Source: Woeseia oceani (GTDB lineage Bacteria; Pseudomonadota; Gammaproteobacteria; Steroidobacterales; Woeseiaceae). From it: DNA of 64,000 nucleotides. Under the pieces are notes generated by a model. That model had not been told where the DNA came from. It did no database searches and worked only from the letters and a program-made list of their open reading frames with translations. The translations under genes were made by a program, and so were the position numbers. Where the stretch lies: assembly GCF_001677435.1 (NCBI RefSeq), contig NZ_CP016268.1:795001-859000 (forward strand), written 5' to 3'. This document shows, one piece after another, positions 55,471-63,008 of this stretch (positions within the stretch are counted from its first letter, which is position 1; each line of letters begins with the position of its first letter).

Positions 55471-56153
55471 GAAACCTGCTGTTGCTGTTGTTGCTGGCGA
55501 ACGTGCTGTACTTCATGTGGGGCAAGTTTGTTGCTTCGCCGGATAGCACCGGCGTTGCGCTGGTCACTGAAAGCAAGCTCGGCCCGAAGCTGCAACTGGC
55601 CGATGCCAAGAGCATTGAAACCGCTGTCGAGAATGCCGAACAAACGGTCGTTGCCCGGCCCTCGGAAATCGAAGCGCATTTCGGCCGTTCCTGCGTAACC
55701 ATCGGCCCGTTGCGTGAGAGCAGCGAAGCGGACGGCGCGCTCGCGGACATCGAAGACGAAGGCTTGCAGGGCACGGTGCGCGCCACCCAGGGCGAGGTGT
55801 TCGTGGGCCACTGGGTACAGGTGCGCGACATTCCGGACCGTGCCACCGCCAACGAGATGCTGCGCAAACTGCAGGACGGCGGTCTCGGTGAGGCCTACAT
55901 CGTCGAAACACCCGAAGAGGGCGTCAAGATTTCCCTGGGGCTGTTCGGTGATCTGTCCGGTGCAGAACGCATCGAGTTGCAAGCCAAGTCGATGGACCTG
56001 CCCGCCGAGATCACCAACCGCATGCGAAATGCGACGGTGTTCTACGTGGACATTGGCTTGCCACCCGGACGCGGTGCCACCACCCTCATCGAACGCTACG
56101 GCGAAGACCGCGTGCTGCTGCGCGATGCCGCCACCTGTCCGCGCAGCGATTAG
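55467..56153 (+). CDS. SPOR-domain-like membrane-anchored protein
   Basis: A 228-residue protein with an N-terminal helix (residues 3-19) and a C-terminal domain containing two SPOR-like halves. These include CVTIGPLRESSEADGALADI and VQVRDIPDRATANEMLRKL, then GLFGDLSGAERIELQ. SPOR domains bind denuded peptidoglycan. ATG overlaps coaX stop (ATGA), so it is the last gene of the birA-coaX operon. Confidence 0.82.
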   Translation: MRNLLLLLLLANVLYFMWGKFVASPDSTGVALVTESKLGPKLQLADAKSIETAVENAEQTVVARPSEIEAHFGRSCVTIGPLRESSEADGALADIEDEGLQGTVRATQGEVFVGHWVQVRDIPDRATANEMLRKLQDGGLGEAYIVETPEEGVKISLGLFGDLSGAERIELQAKSMDLPAEITNRMRNATVFYVDIGLPPGRGATTLIERYGEDRVLLRDAATCPRSD

Positions 56154-56174
56154 CCAGCACCCGCTACAGCCGAA

Positions 56175-56561
56175 CTAGTACACGCTGGTTTTCTGGAACC
56201 ACACCGCGCCCGTCAGCAACCGGTAGACGGACACCACAATGGGTATGGCGCAGAGCAACCATACGATCGCGCCAACGACCGGTCCCATCATGCTGGCAAC
56301 GACGGCGAGAATGATCGGCATCGTGATGCCGTACCAGATCGTTTCCATGCGCCCGTAAATTCGTCCCCGGTTGTGGATGTAACCCTTTTGCGCATGGCAA
56401 TTGGGGCAGTGCGTCGCGCCGAGGTTCATGACTTCGCGACAGAACGGACACTGCTCCTGATCGTCGCGGATAACCCGCGGCATGGGCGCGCCGCACTTCG
56501 GGCAACTGGCGGCGGAATCCGATACCTGGTTGTCACAGTCTTTGCATTTAACAAGTGCCAT
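56175..56561 (-). CDS. Small zinc-ribbon membrane protein
   Basis: A 128-residue protein with two zinc ribbons (CKDCDNQVSDSAASCPKCGAP and CPFCREVMNLGATHCPNCH), then two hydrophobic helices (about residues 76-110). Function unknown; such proteins are widespread in bacteria. Confidence 0.85.
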   Translation of the reverse strand: MALVKCKDCDNQVSDSAASCPKCGAPMPRVIRDDQEQCPFCREVMNLGATHCPNCHAQKGYIHNRGRIYGRMETIWYGITMPIILAVVASMMGPVVGAIVWLLCAIPIVVSVYRLLTGAVWFQKTSVY

Positions 56562-56595
56562 AGTTTTCTCCTTCGGTAGTGCTGTTCAACCGGCC

Positions 56596-56874
56596 TTACG
56601 GTGCGTTGCGAACCAGTGCGAGCCCCATCGGTCCGCGCAGCTCGTTGTCGTGAATATCCAGAACGACCGTGCCCTGCGGACTGCTGACCAGCACCTGCTC
56701 GCCGTCCACCCGGTAGCGCGCGGCCACCGTGGTGCCGAGCACCGTGATGCGCAGCTGGCCGTCGTCCAGGAATTCGTAGGTGCTGAGGCCGGTTTCCTCG
56801 GTCCAGACCCCGGCAATGTCCGGCTCGCAGGCAGCCAGCAGGAGGAGCATCGGGCAGAGCAGCAGTGCGCGCAT
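56596..56874 (-). CDS. Small hypothetical lipoprotein
   Basis: A 92-residue protein with a clear lipobox (LLLLAACEPD) and a beta-rich body of alternating strands (GVWTEETGLSTYEFLDDG, then VLVSSPQGTVVLDI). No family assigned. Co-directional with the zinc-ribbon gene. Confidence 0.75.
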   Translation of the reverse strand: MRALLLCPMLLLLAACEPDIAGVWTEETGLSTYEFLDDGQLRITVLGTTVAARYRVDGEQVLVSSPQGTVVLDIHDNELRGPMGLALVRNAP

Positions 56875-56956
56875 GATCGGGTCCTCAGGAAAGCAGTGAC
56901 CACCGTGCGCCGGATGGCAAAGTTGTGCATCCGCAGTTAACGGCAGATTGCGGCAG

Positions 56957-56985
56957 TTAGCGGATCAATTGAGCTGTGCTATAAC
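56957..56985 (+). promoter_or_regulatory. Candidate sigma-70 promoter of the TPR protein gene
   Basis: TTAGCG and TATAAC are separated by exactly 17 bp, with the transcription start expected near 56992. The -10 is good, the -35 weak. If real, the coding start must lie after 56992, supporting the TTG at 57023. Confidence 0.4.
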
Positions 56986-57022
56986 CTTGGCTCCATTTTG
57001 TGCCGCCCGGAGCCCGCGAAAC

Positions 57023-59065
57023 TTGCACGAACCGCCGAACAAACAGCGACGACGCGGCGTACAGGCCTCGCGTGTTCGCTTGACCAAAGCGCTGGCCGAT
57101 GCCGGCTTGCGAACGCAGGCGGCACTGGCCGAGCGAATTGCCGATAAAGAAGATCTCGACAGCCCGCCGCGTGATGCGGTTAGCCGTGCATTTCGCGAGT
57201 TGCCTGTTGAGCTGACGACGCTGGAACGCATCGCCCGCGCACTCGATGTTGAAGTGCACACCTTGTACCTCACTGCCGATGAAGTGCCCGACGCCCGGCC
57301 AGAGCCGCGCGCGGATGCGGCAGCAAACGGGCCGCGAGCCGCGGCAGAAGACGATGACGACGAACCAAAGCCACGGGAAATGGATGGCCTGACGATGCTG
57401 TTCGCGTTGGTCATCGTCGTACTGCTGGCGGCGTACTGGCTGTATGACCGCTGGCAACCGCAGGCCGGTGATCAGCCATTAACGGGCGTATCGGCACCGC
57501 TGCTGGATCTCGGTACGGCCAAACTCGTGGTGCAGTTCATCGAGGGTGATGACAATGGCCGTCTCGCTGCGGCCATACGTTCACGCCTGGCTGAGCATTT
57601 CTCAGTAGCCTCGCCAACAGCCGCTGCGTTGACCTCCAACCTCGCCACCAATGAAACGGCGGAGACCTTGCGCACAGATGGGGTGGTGGAAGGCGAGTTG
57701 GTTACCGTTGGTCGCCTGAGTGCTGTGCGCGTCTATTTGTACGCGGCGGGTCAGCGTCACCAGGTGTGGGCGGAGAGTTTTCCGGCGGTGGCGTTTGCTG
57801 ATCAGGTTGACGGTATTGCAACGAACGTAAGCAACGCAGTACTGCGCGCAACCGGTCAGGCGTCAGTCAATACGCCACGGCATTTTCCACTGGTGCCGGT
57901 GCAGAACGATTACCTCGAAGGCGAGTACCACCTGGACAGGCCTTCCAGCGAGCTGAACATCAAGCGCGCCCAAAGCCGCTTTGAAGCAGCACTGCGCCAG
58001 GATGCCAACTACGCACGCGCACACGCGGGGCTCTGCCAGACACTGCTGGAAGAACACTGGATGGCGAGCGAAGAACGCGCGTTACAGGATGCGGCCCGAG
58101 CGTGCGGACAAGCGTTGCAACTGGACGCCGACGACCCGGTAGTGGCCACCGCACACGCGCACTTCCTGCGGCGCACCGGACGCAACGACGAAGCCATGCA
58201 GTTGTATGCCGAGATTATTGAACGCGCGCCGAAGGATTCGGCGGCGTACTACGGCTACGCGAACAGCCTGTTGGCCGAGTGGCGGGAAAGCAGTGACGAA
58301 GCTGTTATGGAACAAGCAAAGGCAATGGCGAGTAAGGCCGCGGAAGTTGACCCGCAGGTGTGGAAGCCGCTGTTCGCACTGGCAACGATGTACTGGTTCG
58401 ACGGCGATGTTGAGCAGGCCATTGCCATCAGCGAGAAGGCAAGGGCGCGCGACGAGAACGAATACGTGCTGGCGAACCTCGGCAGTTTCTACTTGTGCGA
58501 CGGCGCGTTTGAGAAAGCACTGGAGGCCTACCGGGTAGCGCAACAACTCGCGCCGGAATCCTACGTGGGCGATGAGTTCATCGGGCTTACGCATTACTAC
58601 CTCGGCGACTACGAACAATCCGCCGAGCTGCGGCAACGCGCGATCAACAAGGTGGCAACGGGCGAGCCGGAGATTCACGAAATGTGGGGCAGCCTCGCTG
58701 ACTCGCAACGCATGGCCGGCAATACGGAGGCGGCGATAGCGGCCTACCGCCGCGCGGCAGAGATCGCCGAGCGCGATTACCTGCGCGGCACCCAACCCGC
58801 CGCCGACCAGGCCGCCCGCGCGTGGTACTACACCGCACTGGCCTCACTGGAGCCGGGCAGCGTACCGGCCGCGATAGCGCACAGCATCGACGATGACCTG
58901 GACCGGATTGAGGCCGAAGTGACGGAAGCCTCGGCCCACCGCCGCATGGCCCAGACCTTCATGCTGCGCGGCGAAACCGACAAGGCCAAAGCGGCCATCG
59001 ACCGCGCAGCCACCGTCTGCCAGGGCTACCGGCAGATGCCGGATCTGGCGGGGTTGCGGGACTAA
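57023..59065 (+). CDS. CadC-like protein with N-terminal helix-turn-helix, one membrane helix and TPR repeats
   Basis: A ~680-residue protein. About residues 10-90 resemble an XRE-type DNA-binding domain (ALADAGLRTQAALAERIADK, later LTTLERIARALDVEVHTLYL). An acidic linker and one membrane helix (TMLFALVIVVLLAAYWLYD) follow. The C-terminal half is made of TPR repeats, such as ARAHAGLCQTLLEEHWMA, DAMQLYAEIIERAPKDSA-like segments and EAIAAYRRAAEIAERD. The plan is that of a membrane-bound regulator sensing periplasmic partners. No ATG fits; TTG at 57023 with CGGAG upstream is preferred over TTG at 56948. Confidence 0.72.
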   Translation: MHEPPNKQRRRGVQASRVRLTKALADAGLRTQAALAERIADKEDLDSPPRDAVSRAFRELPVELTTLERIARALDVEVHTLYLTADEVPDARPEPRADAAANGPRAAAEDDDDEPKPREMDGLTMLFALVIVVLLAAYWLYDRWQPQAGDQPLTGVSAPLLDLGTAKLVVQFIEGDDNGRLAAAIRSRLAEHFSVASPTAAALTSNLATNETAETLRTDGVVEGELVTVGRLSAVRVYLYAAGQRHQVWAESFPAVAFADQVDGIATNVSNAVLRATGQASVNTPRHFPLVPVQNDYLEGEYHLDRPSSELNIKRAQSRFEAALRQDANYARAHAGLCQTLLEEHWMASEERALQDAARACGQALQLDADDPVVATAHAHFLRRTGRNDEAMQLYAEIIERAPKDSAAYYGYANSLLAEWRESSDEAVMEQAKAMASKAAEVDPQVWKPLFALATMYWFDGDVEQAIAISEKARARDENEYVLANLGSFYLCDGAFEKALEAYRVAQQLAPESYVGDEFIGLTHYYLGDYEQSAELRQRAINKVATGEPEIHEMWGSLADSQRMAGNTEAAIAAYRRAAEIAERDYLRGTQPAADQAARAWYYTALASLEPGSVPAAIAHSIDDDLDRIEAEVTEASAHRRMAQTFMLRGETDKAKAAIDRAATVCQGYRQMPDLAGLRD

Positions 59066-59192
59066 TGCGGGGTAGCGGGGCTGTTCGGCCCTGCCGGATG
59101 GCGATTGAGGCTCAAAAACCACCCGGAACACTTGCCCCGCCGCGACGAAACACCAATAATGCGCGCCTGCGATTCCGCAGTCCTGCCAAAAT

Positions 59193-59268
59193 GCCGGTAT
59201 AGCTCAGTTGGTAGAGCAACTGATTTGTAATCAGTAGGTCCCGAGTTCGACTCTTGGTGCCGGCACCA
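59193..59268 (+). tRNA. tRNA-Thr (anticodon TGT)
   Basis: A 76-nt tRNA with an encoded CCA. The acceptor stem is GCCGGTA / TGCCGGC, the anticodon stem ACTGA / TCAGT, and the loop TTTGTAA places the anticodon TGT at 59226-59228. The T-loop reads GAGTTCGACTC. It borders the accessory island that follows. Confidence 0.97.
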
Positions 59269-59273
59269 CCTAA

Positions 59274-59402
59274 CCTGTTGCCCTGCTGGGAAATTCAACC
59301 AAGCAGGGTAGCGAAACGGTTTTAGTTAAAACCGCACTAAAACCGTCCCTGCCGGGAATCATCGAGGCAGCCGCCCGAAAAGGCAAGGCCGAGAGCGTTG
59401 CG
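59274..59402 (+). other. Post-tRNA region: two hairpins and an open reading-frame tail
   Basis: Two inverted repeats follow the tRNA. The first is CCCTGCT / AGCAGGG (59281-59287 with 59302-59308). The second is a perfect 11-bp pair, ACGGTTTTAGT / ACTAAAACCGT (59316-59326 with 59336-59346). In one frame a ~42-residue stretch ends LPGIIEAAARKGKAESVAAR then TAA at 59400-59402. It looks protein-like but has no start codon. It could be the worn C-terminus of a lost gene such as an integrase, but I cannot identify it. Confidence 0.35.
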
Positions 59403-59407
59403 GCACG

Positions 59408-60685
59408 CTAATCTTCGCGTCGGACGTGCTGCCTGTACAGAAAATCGCAGTCCGCGCCGGAGAACGTGTCCGCGGCATGAAGCGTTGCCTCGTACCGTTG
59501 GATGTGCAGTCGCTCAATCTCAAAAACCTGCTCTAGAGACGGTACGTTGTACTCGCCGCAAGTTAACTCCATTATTTCTTCTAAGACTAGGTCTAAGTAC
59601 TCGTGGCCATTTTCAATCAACGCTCCGATATACTTGGGAGTGCGACCAGTGTGTACGATTAGGTTTCTGGTCCTGTAGAGTCTACGAAGCTCCCACTCGA
59701 CTCTCTGGGAGTGCGCGTCTATGAGCGTTGCCAGTTTCTCCGGTGACGAGAAAGTCTCCGAAAGTCGGAATATGCGGTACCGAAGCAGGTGGTAATCCAA
59801 AAGTGCGGCGTAAAGCTCACTCCGGACACCTTCATTAGCCGGATCAGCCAATAGTCGCAGCATCTTTATCTTTATCTGTATCGGTTGCTTCTTTGCGTCC
59901 GGAATCTTGCTCAAAAATTTCCGCGCATACTGTTGGTTCCAAGAAACCAAATCAAACACAGCACGATCTATCAGTCTTTTCACGTACGTTAATCGCACGA
60001 ATGGGTCTATCGACCGCACAATATTGTTTACCTTATTGCGCTTAACCGACGATGGAACCAAGGTCTCTAATGCGATCCAAAGATTAAGTAGCTGGTTCTC
60101 CGGGACATCGTTTGTTACACAGATTCCGTGTAGATCGACAATTCGGCTAAATTTCTGGAAACCGCCATCCCGCCAAAGCGCGATGTTTTCTAACAGCCAG
60201 TTTAGCTGCTGCGACGCTTTATCGGCTCGAAGGTCAAAACTTCGCTGCATCGCGTTCCCAGTTGACGAAATCATCTGCGGAGAATCGACACAGTACTGCC
60301 GAATCAGGGTTCGATCCTGCCAGCCGATTTGTTCCTTGTGGTGGAAAAGCGTAAAAAGGTCTTGGAGCATATCGAGGCGCCGATCCGCATGCTCTCTGGC
60401 CGAGATGCAGTCATAGTGCCGGGTATCCTTAACTTCTAGAAATATCTCGTCGTCTGCTAAAACGAAATTGTGTCTTTTCGCGAAATCTTCCAAGTCATCG
60501 GGTAGTTCGCCAAGAATTTCTAGATCAAACTTCGCTAGCGCGGATTCGACCTCGCAAATAAGTTTGTTTGCTATGTAATAGACATCAAACTCATGCTCAA
60601 CTGGAATAATTGTCTGCACAAAATCGCCAAACTGCTCGGGTAATCCCCCCGGAAAGTAGCGGCGTTTGGAAGTAGAATTTTCCAC
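59408..60685 (-). CDS. HEPN-domain-containing protein, 5' end disrupted by IS3
   Basis: A 425-codon frame. Residues ~198-210 read LLNLWIALETLV and 340-345 read RNLIVH followed by TGR. This pairing is typical of Apea-like HEPN proteins, where Rx4-6H is the RNase active motif. The first nine codons (including the GTG start at 60685) come from the left end of the IS, so the true N-terminus is missing or displaced. Base composition is lower in GC than the core genes, consistent with acquisition. HEPN proteins are common in defence and toxin systems; whether this one still functions is doubtful. Confidence 0.6.
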   Translation of the reverse strand: MENSTSKRRYFPGGLPEQFGDFVQTIIPVEHEFDVYYIANKLICEVESALAKFDLEILGELPDDLEDFAKRHNFVLADDEIFLEVKDTRHYDCISAREHADRRLDMLQDLFTLFHHKEQIGWQDRTLIRQYCVDSPQMISSTGNAMQRSFDLRADKASQQLNWLLENIALWRDGGFQKFSRIVDLHGICVTNDVPENQLLNLWIALETLVPSSVKRNKVNNIVRSIDPFVRLTYVKRLIDRAVFDLVSWNQQYARKFLSKIPDAKKQPIQIKIKMLRLLADPANEGVRSELYAALLDYHLLRYRIFRLSETFSSPEKLATLIDAHSQRVEWELRRLYRTRNLIVHTGRTPKYIGALIENGHEYLDLVLEEIMELTCGEYNVPSLEQVFEIERLHIQRYEATLHAADTFSGADCDFLYRQHVRRED

Positions 60686-60702
60686 CTAAGGAGATTCTAC
60701 AG

Positions 60703-60969
60703 ATGAAGAAGCCGAAGTTTTCGGAAAGCAAGATTTTTCAGGTACTTAAAGAAGCCGAGTCCGGCGTGCCGGTACCAGAGCTGTGCCGCAAGTACGGCAT
60801 GAGCAACGCCAGTTTCTACAACTGGCGGTCGAAGTATGGCGGCATGCAGGTGTCGGACATGAAGCGGCTGAAGGAGCTAGAGGAGGAGAACCGGCGTTTA
60901 AAGAAGATGTACGCCGAGTCACAGATGGACGCCGAGATCTTGCGGGACGCCCTGGCGGGAAAGTACTGA
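60703..60969 (+). CDS. IS3-family transposase OrfA
   Basis: An 88-residue DNA-binding protein with a helix-turn-helix ([21 protein letters not shown]) followed by a leucine-zipper-like helix ([20 protein letters not shown]). Near its end the heptamer G-GGA-AAG (60957-60963) is in the right phase for -1 ribosomal frameshifting into OrfB. AAGGAG lies upstream of the ATG. Confidence 0.93.
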   Translation: MKKPKFSESKIFQVLKEAESGVPVPELCRKYGMSNASFYNWRSKYGGMQVSDMKRLKELEEENRRLKKMYAESQMDAEILRDALAGKY

Positions 60970-60989
60970 GGCCATCTCAACGCAAGGAG

Positions 60990-61790
60990 ATGGCCACTAA
61001 TGTCGTGGCGGCGCAGGGCCTGTCGATCCGTCGTGCTTGCCGCGTGTTTTCGATCTCAGAGACCTGCTATCGGTACCAGCCGAAGCTAAGCGACGACAAC
61101 GCGCTGATTGCAGACTGGTTGCTGCGTCTGACCTACGCCAACCGGCGCTGGGGCTTTGGACTGTGTTTTCTGTATCTCAGGAGCGTCCAGGGGCTGCCGT
61201 ACAACCACAAACGGGTCTATCGGATCTACTGCGAGCTGGAGCTGAACTTGCGGATCAAGCCAAAACGTAGGCTCAAGCGCGACAAGCCGGATCCACTGGC
61301 CGTGCCCAGGAAGAAGAACACCGTTTGGTCGATCGACTTCATGCACGACCGGCTCGAAGATAGCCGAGCGTTCCGGACGTTCAACGTACTTGATGATTAC
61401 AACCGCGAAGGGCTGGGCATCGAAGTCGATCTGTCGTTGCCCTCGGCAAGAATCATTCGTGCTCTTGATCAAATCATCGAGTGGCGAGGGCAACCACAAG
61501 TTATCCGAGCCGACAATGGGCCGGAAAATATCAGCGCCGAGTTCCGTGCCTGGGCAATGACGCGTGGCATCCACCTGCTATTTATCCAACCCGGCAAGCC
61601 GCAGCAGAATGCCTATGTCGAACGCTTCAACCGGACCGTGCGACATGAATGGCTGGATGAGCATCTGTTCGAATCAATTGAACACACACAACAGACAGCA
61701 ACCGAATGGCTGTGGCGCTACAATGCCGAACGCCCCAACATGGCGCTTGGCGGAATTACCCCGTATCAGAAGTTGGCAAATGCCGCATGA
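60990..61790 (+). CDS. IS3-family transposase OrfB (DDE catalytic domain)
   Basis: A frame -1 relative to OrfA. It contains the DDE integrase core: Asp in [10 protein letters not shown], Asp in [10 protein letters not shown] and Glu in [12 protein letters not shown], 35 residues apart as expected. The active transposase is the OrfA-OrfB fusion made by frameshifting at 60957-60963; an internal ATG at 60990 could give OrfB alone. The frame is intact, so the element may still move. Confidence 0.93.
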   Translation: MATNVVAAQGLSIRRACRVFSISETCYRYQPKLSDDNALIADWLLRLTYANRRWGFGLCFLYLRSVQGLPYNHKRVYRIYCELELNLRIKPKRRLKRDKPDPLAVPRKKNTVWSIDFMHDRLEDSRAFRTFNVLDDYNREGLGIEVDLSLPSARIIRALDQIIEWRGQPQVIRADNGPENISAEFRAWAMTRGIHLLFIQPGKPQQNAYVERFNRTVRHEWLDEHLFESIEHTQQTATEWLWRYNAERPNMALGGITPYQKLANAA

Positions 61791-61803
61791 CATCTACTTC
61801 TGA

Positions 61804-61838
61804 GCGCTGCTAAAAATGGGAGGATTACCGCGTGGCAT
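61804..61838 (-). other. Possible displaced 5' end of the HEPN gene
   Basis: On the minus strand, an ATG at 61838 begins MPRGNPPIFSS and runs into the right IS end at 61803. On the other side of the IS the HEPN frame resumes as RYFPGGLPEQ. Joining the two could restore an N-terminus, but the reading phase depends on the exact IS ends and target duplication. Confidence 0.4.
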
Positions 61839-61955
61839 ACCCCGTGCAGAATGGACAGAGGGCCAGCAGCAACATAAAGACGAGTGCGCCGACCTAACAG
61901 TTATATCCAGCGATCTGGTACTGTTTCCGCGACAACCTGGCCTTGGGATTTGTGT

Positions 61956-63008
61956 ATGGAACTGCCTGATCGGCTTCAGCAATACGTAGACGCCATTTCG
62001 GCGAGCGGTCTCACCTTGTACGACCCAATAGAAATCGGCGATCCAGATTTGTGGATTCCTTCGGCCGAATTAGAGCAGATATTGGATTTGTCGCTGGCTG
62101 GCTACTCAGTAGCAGGGCTTCCACTCCGAACAAGATCTAAGGTAGTCAATCAAGAGATTTGTAAGGCGCTTGGTTATCCTGTCCCAAAGTCATTCACGAA
62201 AACCAACCCTAGGTTTCCCGGACAAGACTTCGACAAGTACACGCAGAAGGCAAACAATCTTCAAATATGGAACGAAGAAATCTCGCCGACTCGCCGTTAT
62301 GCGGTAATCCGCATTGGGCCCGACGACGTCATCAGCAAAGTCAAGGTCGTATCAGGAGATGTGCTCGCTTTCTTGGATACGACTGGCACGCTTACTCAGA
62401 AGTATCAGGCTCGCCTCAATCCCGGAGCGGATGCCGCGGAATTGGTTTCGGAACAGGACACCGAAAACGTAACGGCACTGCTACACACTAATGCGCAGGC
62501 AGATTTAAGCGAATCTAGCCCGGTCGCATTGCCCTCGGACGAGACATTTTTGCCAGTTGCCGAGGTCCACAGGCGATTGTTGGGGTTGCTTGGATCAACA
62601 TTTCCCGACCCCGGGTCAGACCAGGAACGTAATCGTGGTGGCGACCTGCACAGATTAGCGTGCTTGGCGTTGGGGTACCCGGGGTATGCAGACAACGGTC
62701 AGTTTCCCGACATCAGAAACCAATTAACAGAGGTCAAGCTTCAAACGTCGCCAACAATAGATCTCGGTTTGGTAACACCAGACAGTACCAGTCCGCTGGA
62801 TATGCCCAAGATCAAAGGTAGGCAGTTAAGGCACTGCGATGTGCGATATGCGATGTTCCATGGAAGTATTACGGATGGCGTAGTGCATCTAGAAAGGCTC
62901 TACGTTACAACCGGTGCCGATTTCTTCGGTCGGTTCCCACAATTCGGCGGAAAGGTCCTAAACAAAAAGATTCAAATTCCGTTGCCGTCAGACTTCTTCC
63001 ATGCATAG
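61956..63008 (+). CDS. Candidate type II restriction endonuclease
   Basis: A 350-residue soluble protein. Around residues 250-262 it reads FPDIRNQLTEVKLQ, a PD-(D/E)xK nuclease arrangement with Asp252, Glu259 and Lys261. No other nuclease motif is evident. It converges with, and overlaps by 21 bp, the methylase gene 62988-64000, the usual pairing for a type II system. The ATG at 61956 is preferred to an ATG at 61884. The call rests on the motif plus the methylase neighbour. Confidence 0.65.
   Translation: MELPDRLQQYVDAISASGLTLYDPIEIGDPDLWIPSAELEQILDLSLAGYSVAGLPLRTRSKVVNQEICKALGYPVPKSFTKTNPRFPGQDFDKYTQKANNLQIWNEEISPTRRYAVIRIGPDDVISKVKVVSGDVLAFLDTTGTLTQKYQARLNPGADAAELVSEQDTENVTALLHTNAQADLSESSPVALPSDETFLPVAEVHRRLLGLLGSTFPDPGSDQERNRGGDLHRLACLALGYPGYADNGQFPDIRNQLTEVKLQTSPTIDLGLVTPDSTSPLDMPKIKGRQLRHCDVRYAMFHGSITDGVVHLERLYVTTGADFFGRFPQFGGKVLNKKIQIPLPSDFFHA

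Larger units (their letters stand above)
60665..61803 (+). mobile_element. IS3-family insertion sequence
   Basis: About 1.14 kb with two overlapping transposase frames. Imperfect terminal inverted repeats share GAAGTAGA (left end around 60667-60680, right end around 61790-61803). The flanking triplet GCG (60662-60664 and 61804-61806) may be a target duplication. The precise ends are uncertain by a few bases. Confidence 0.85.
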
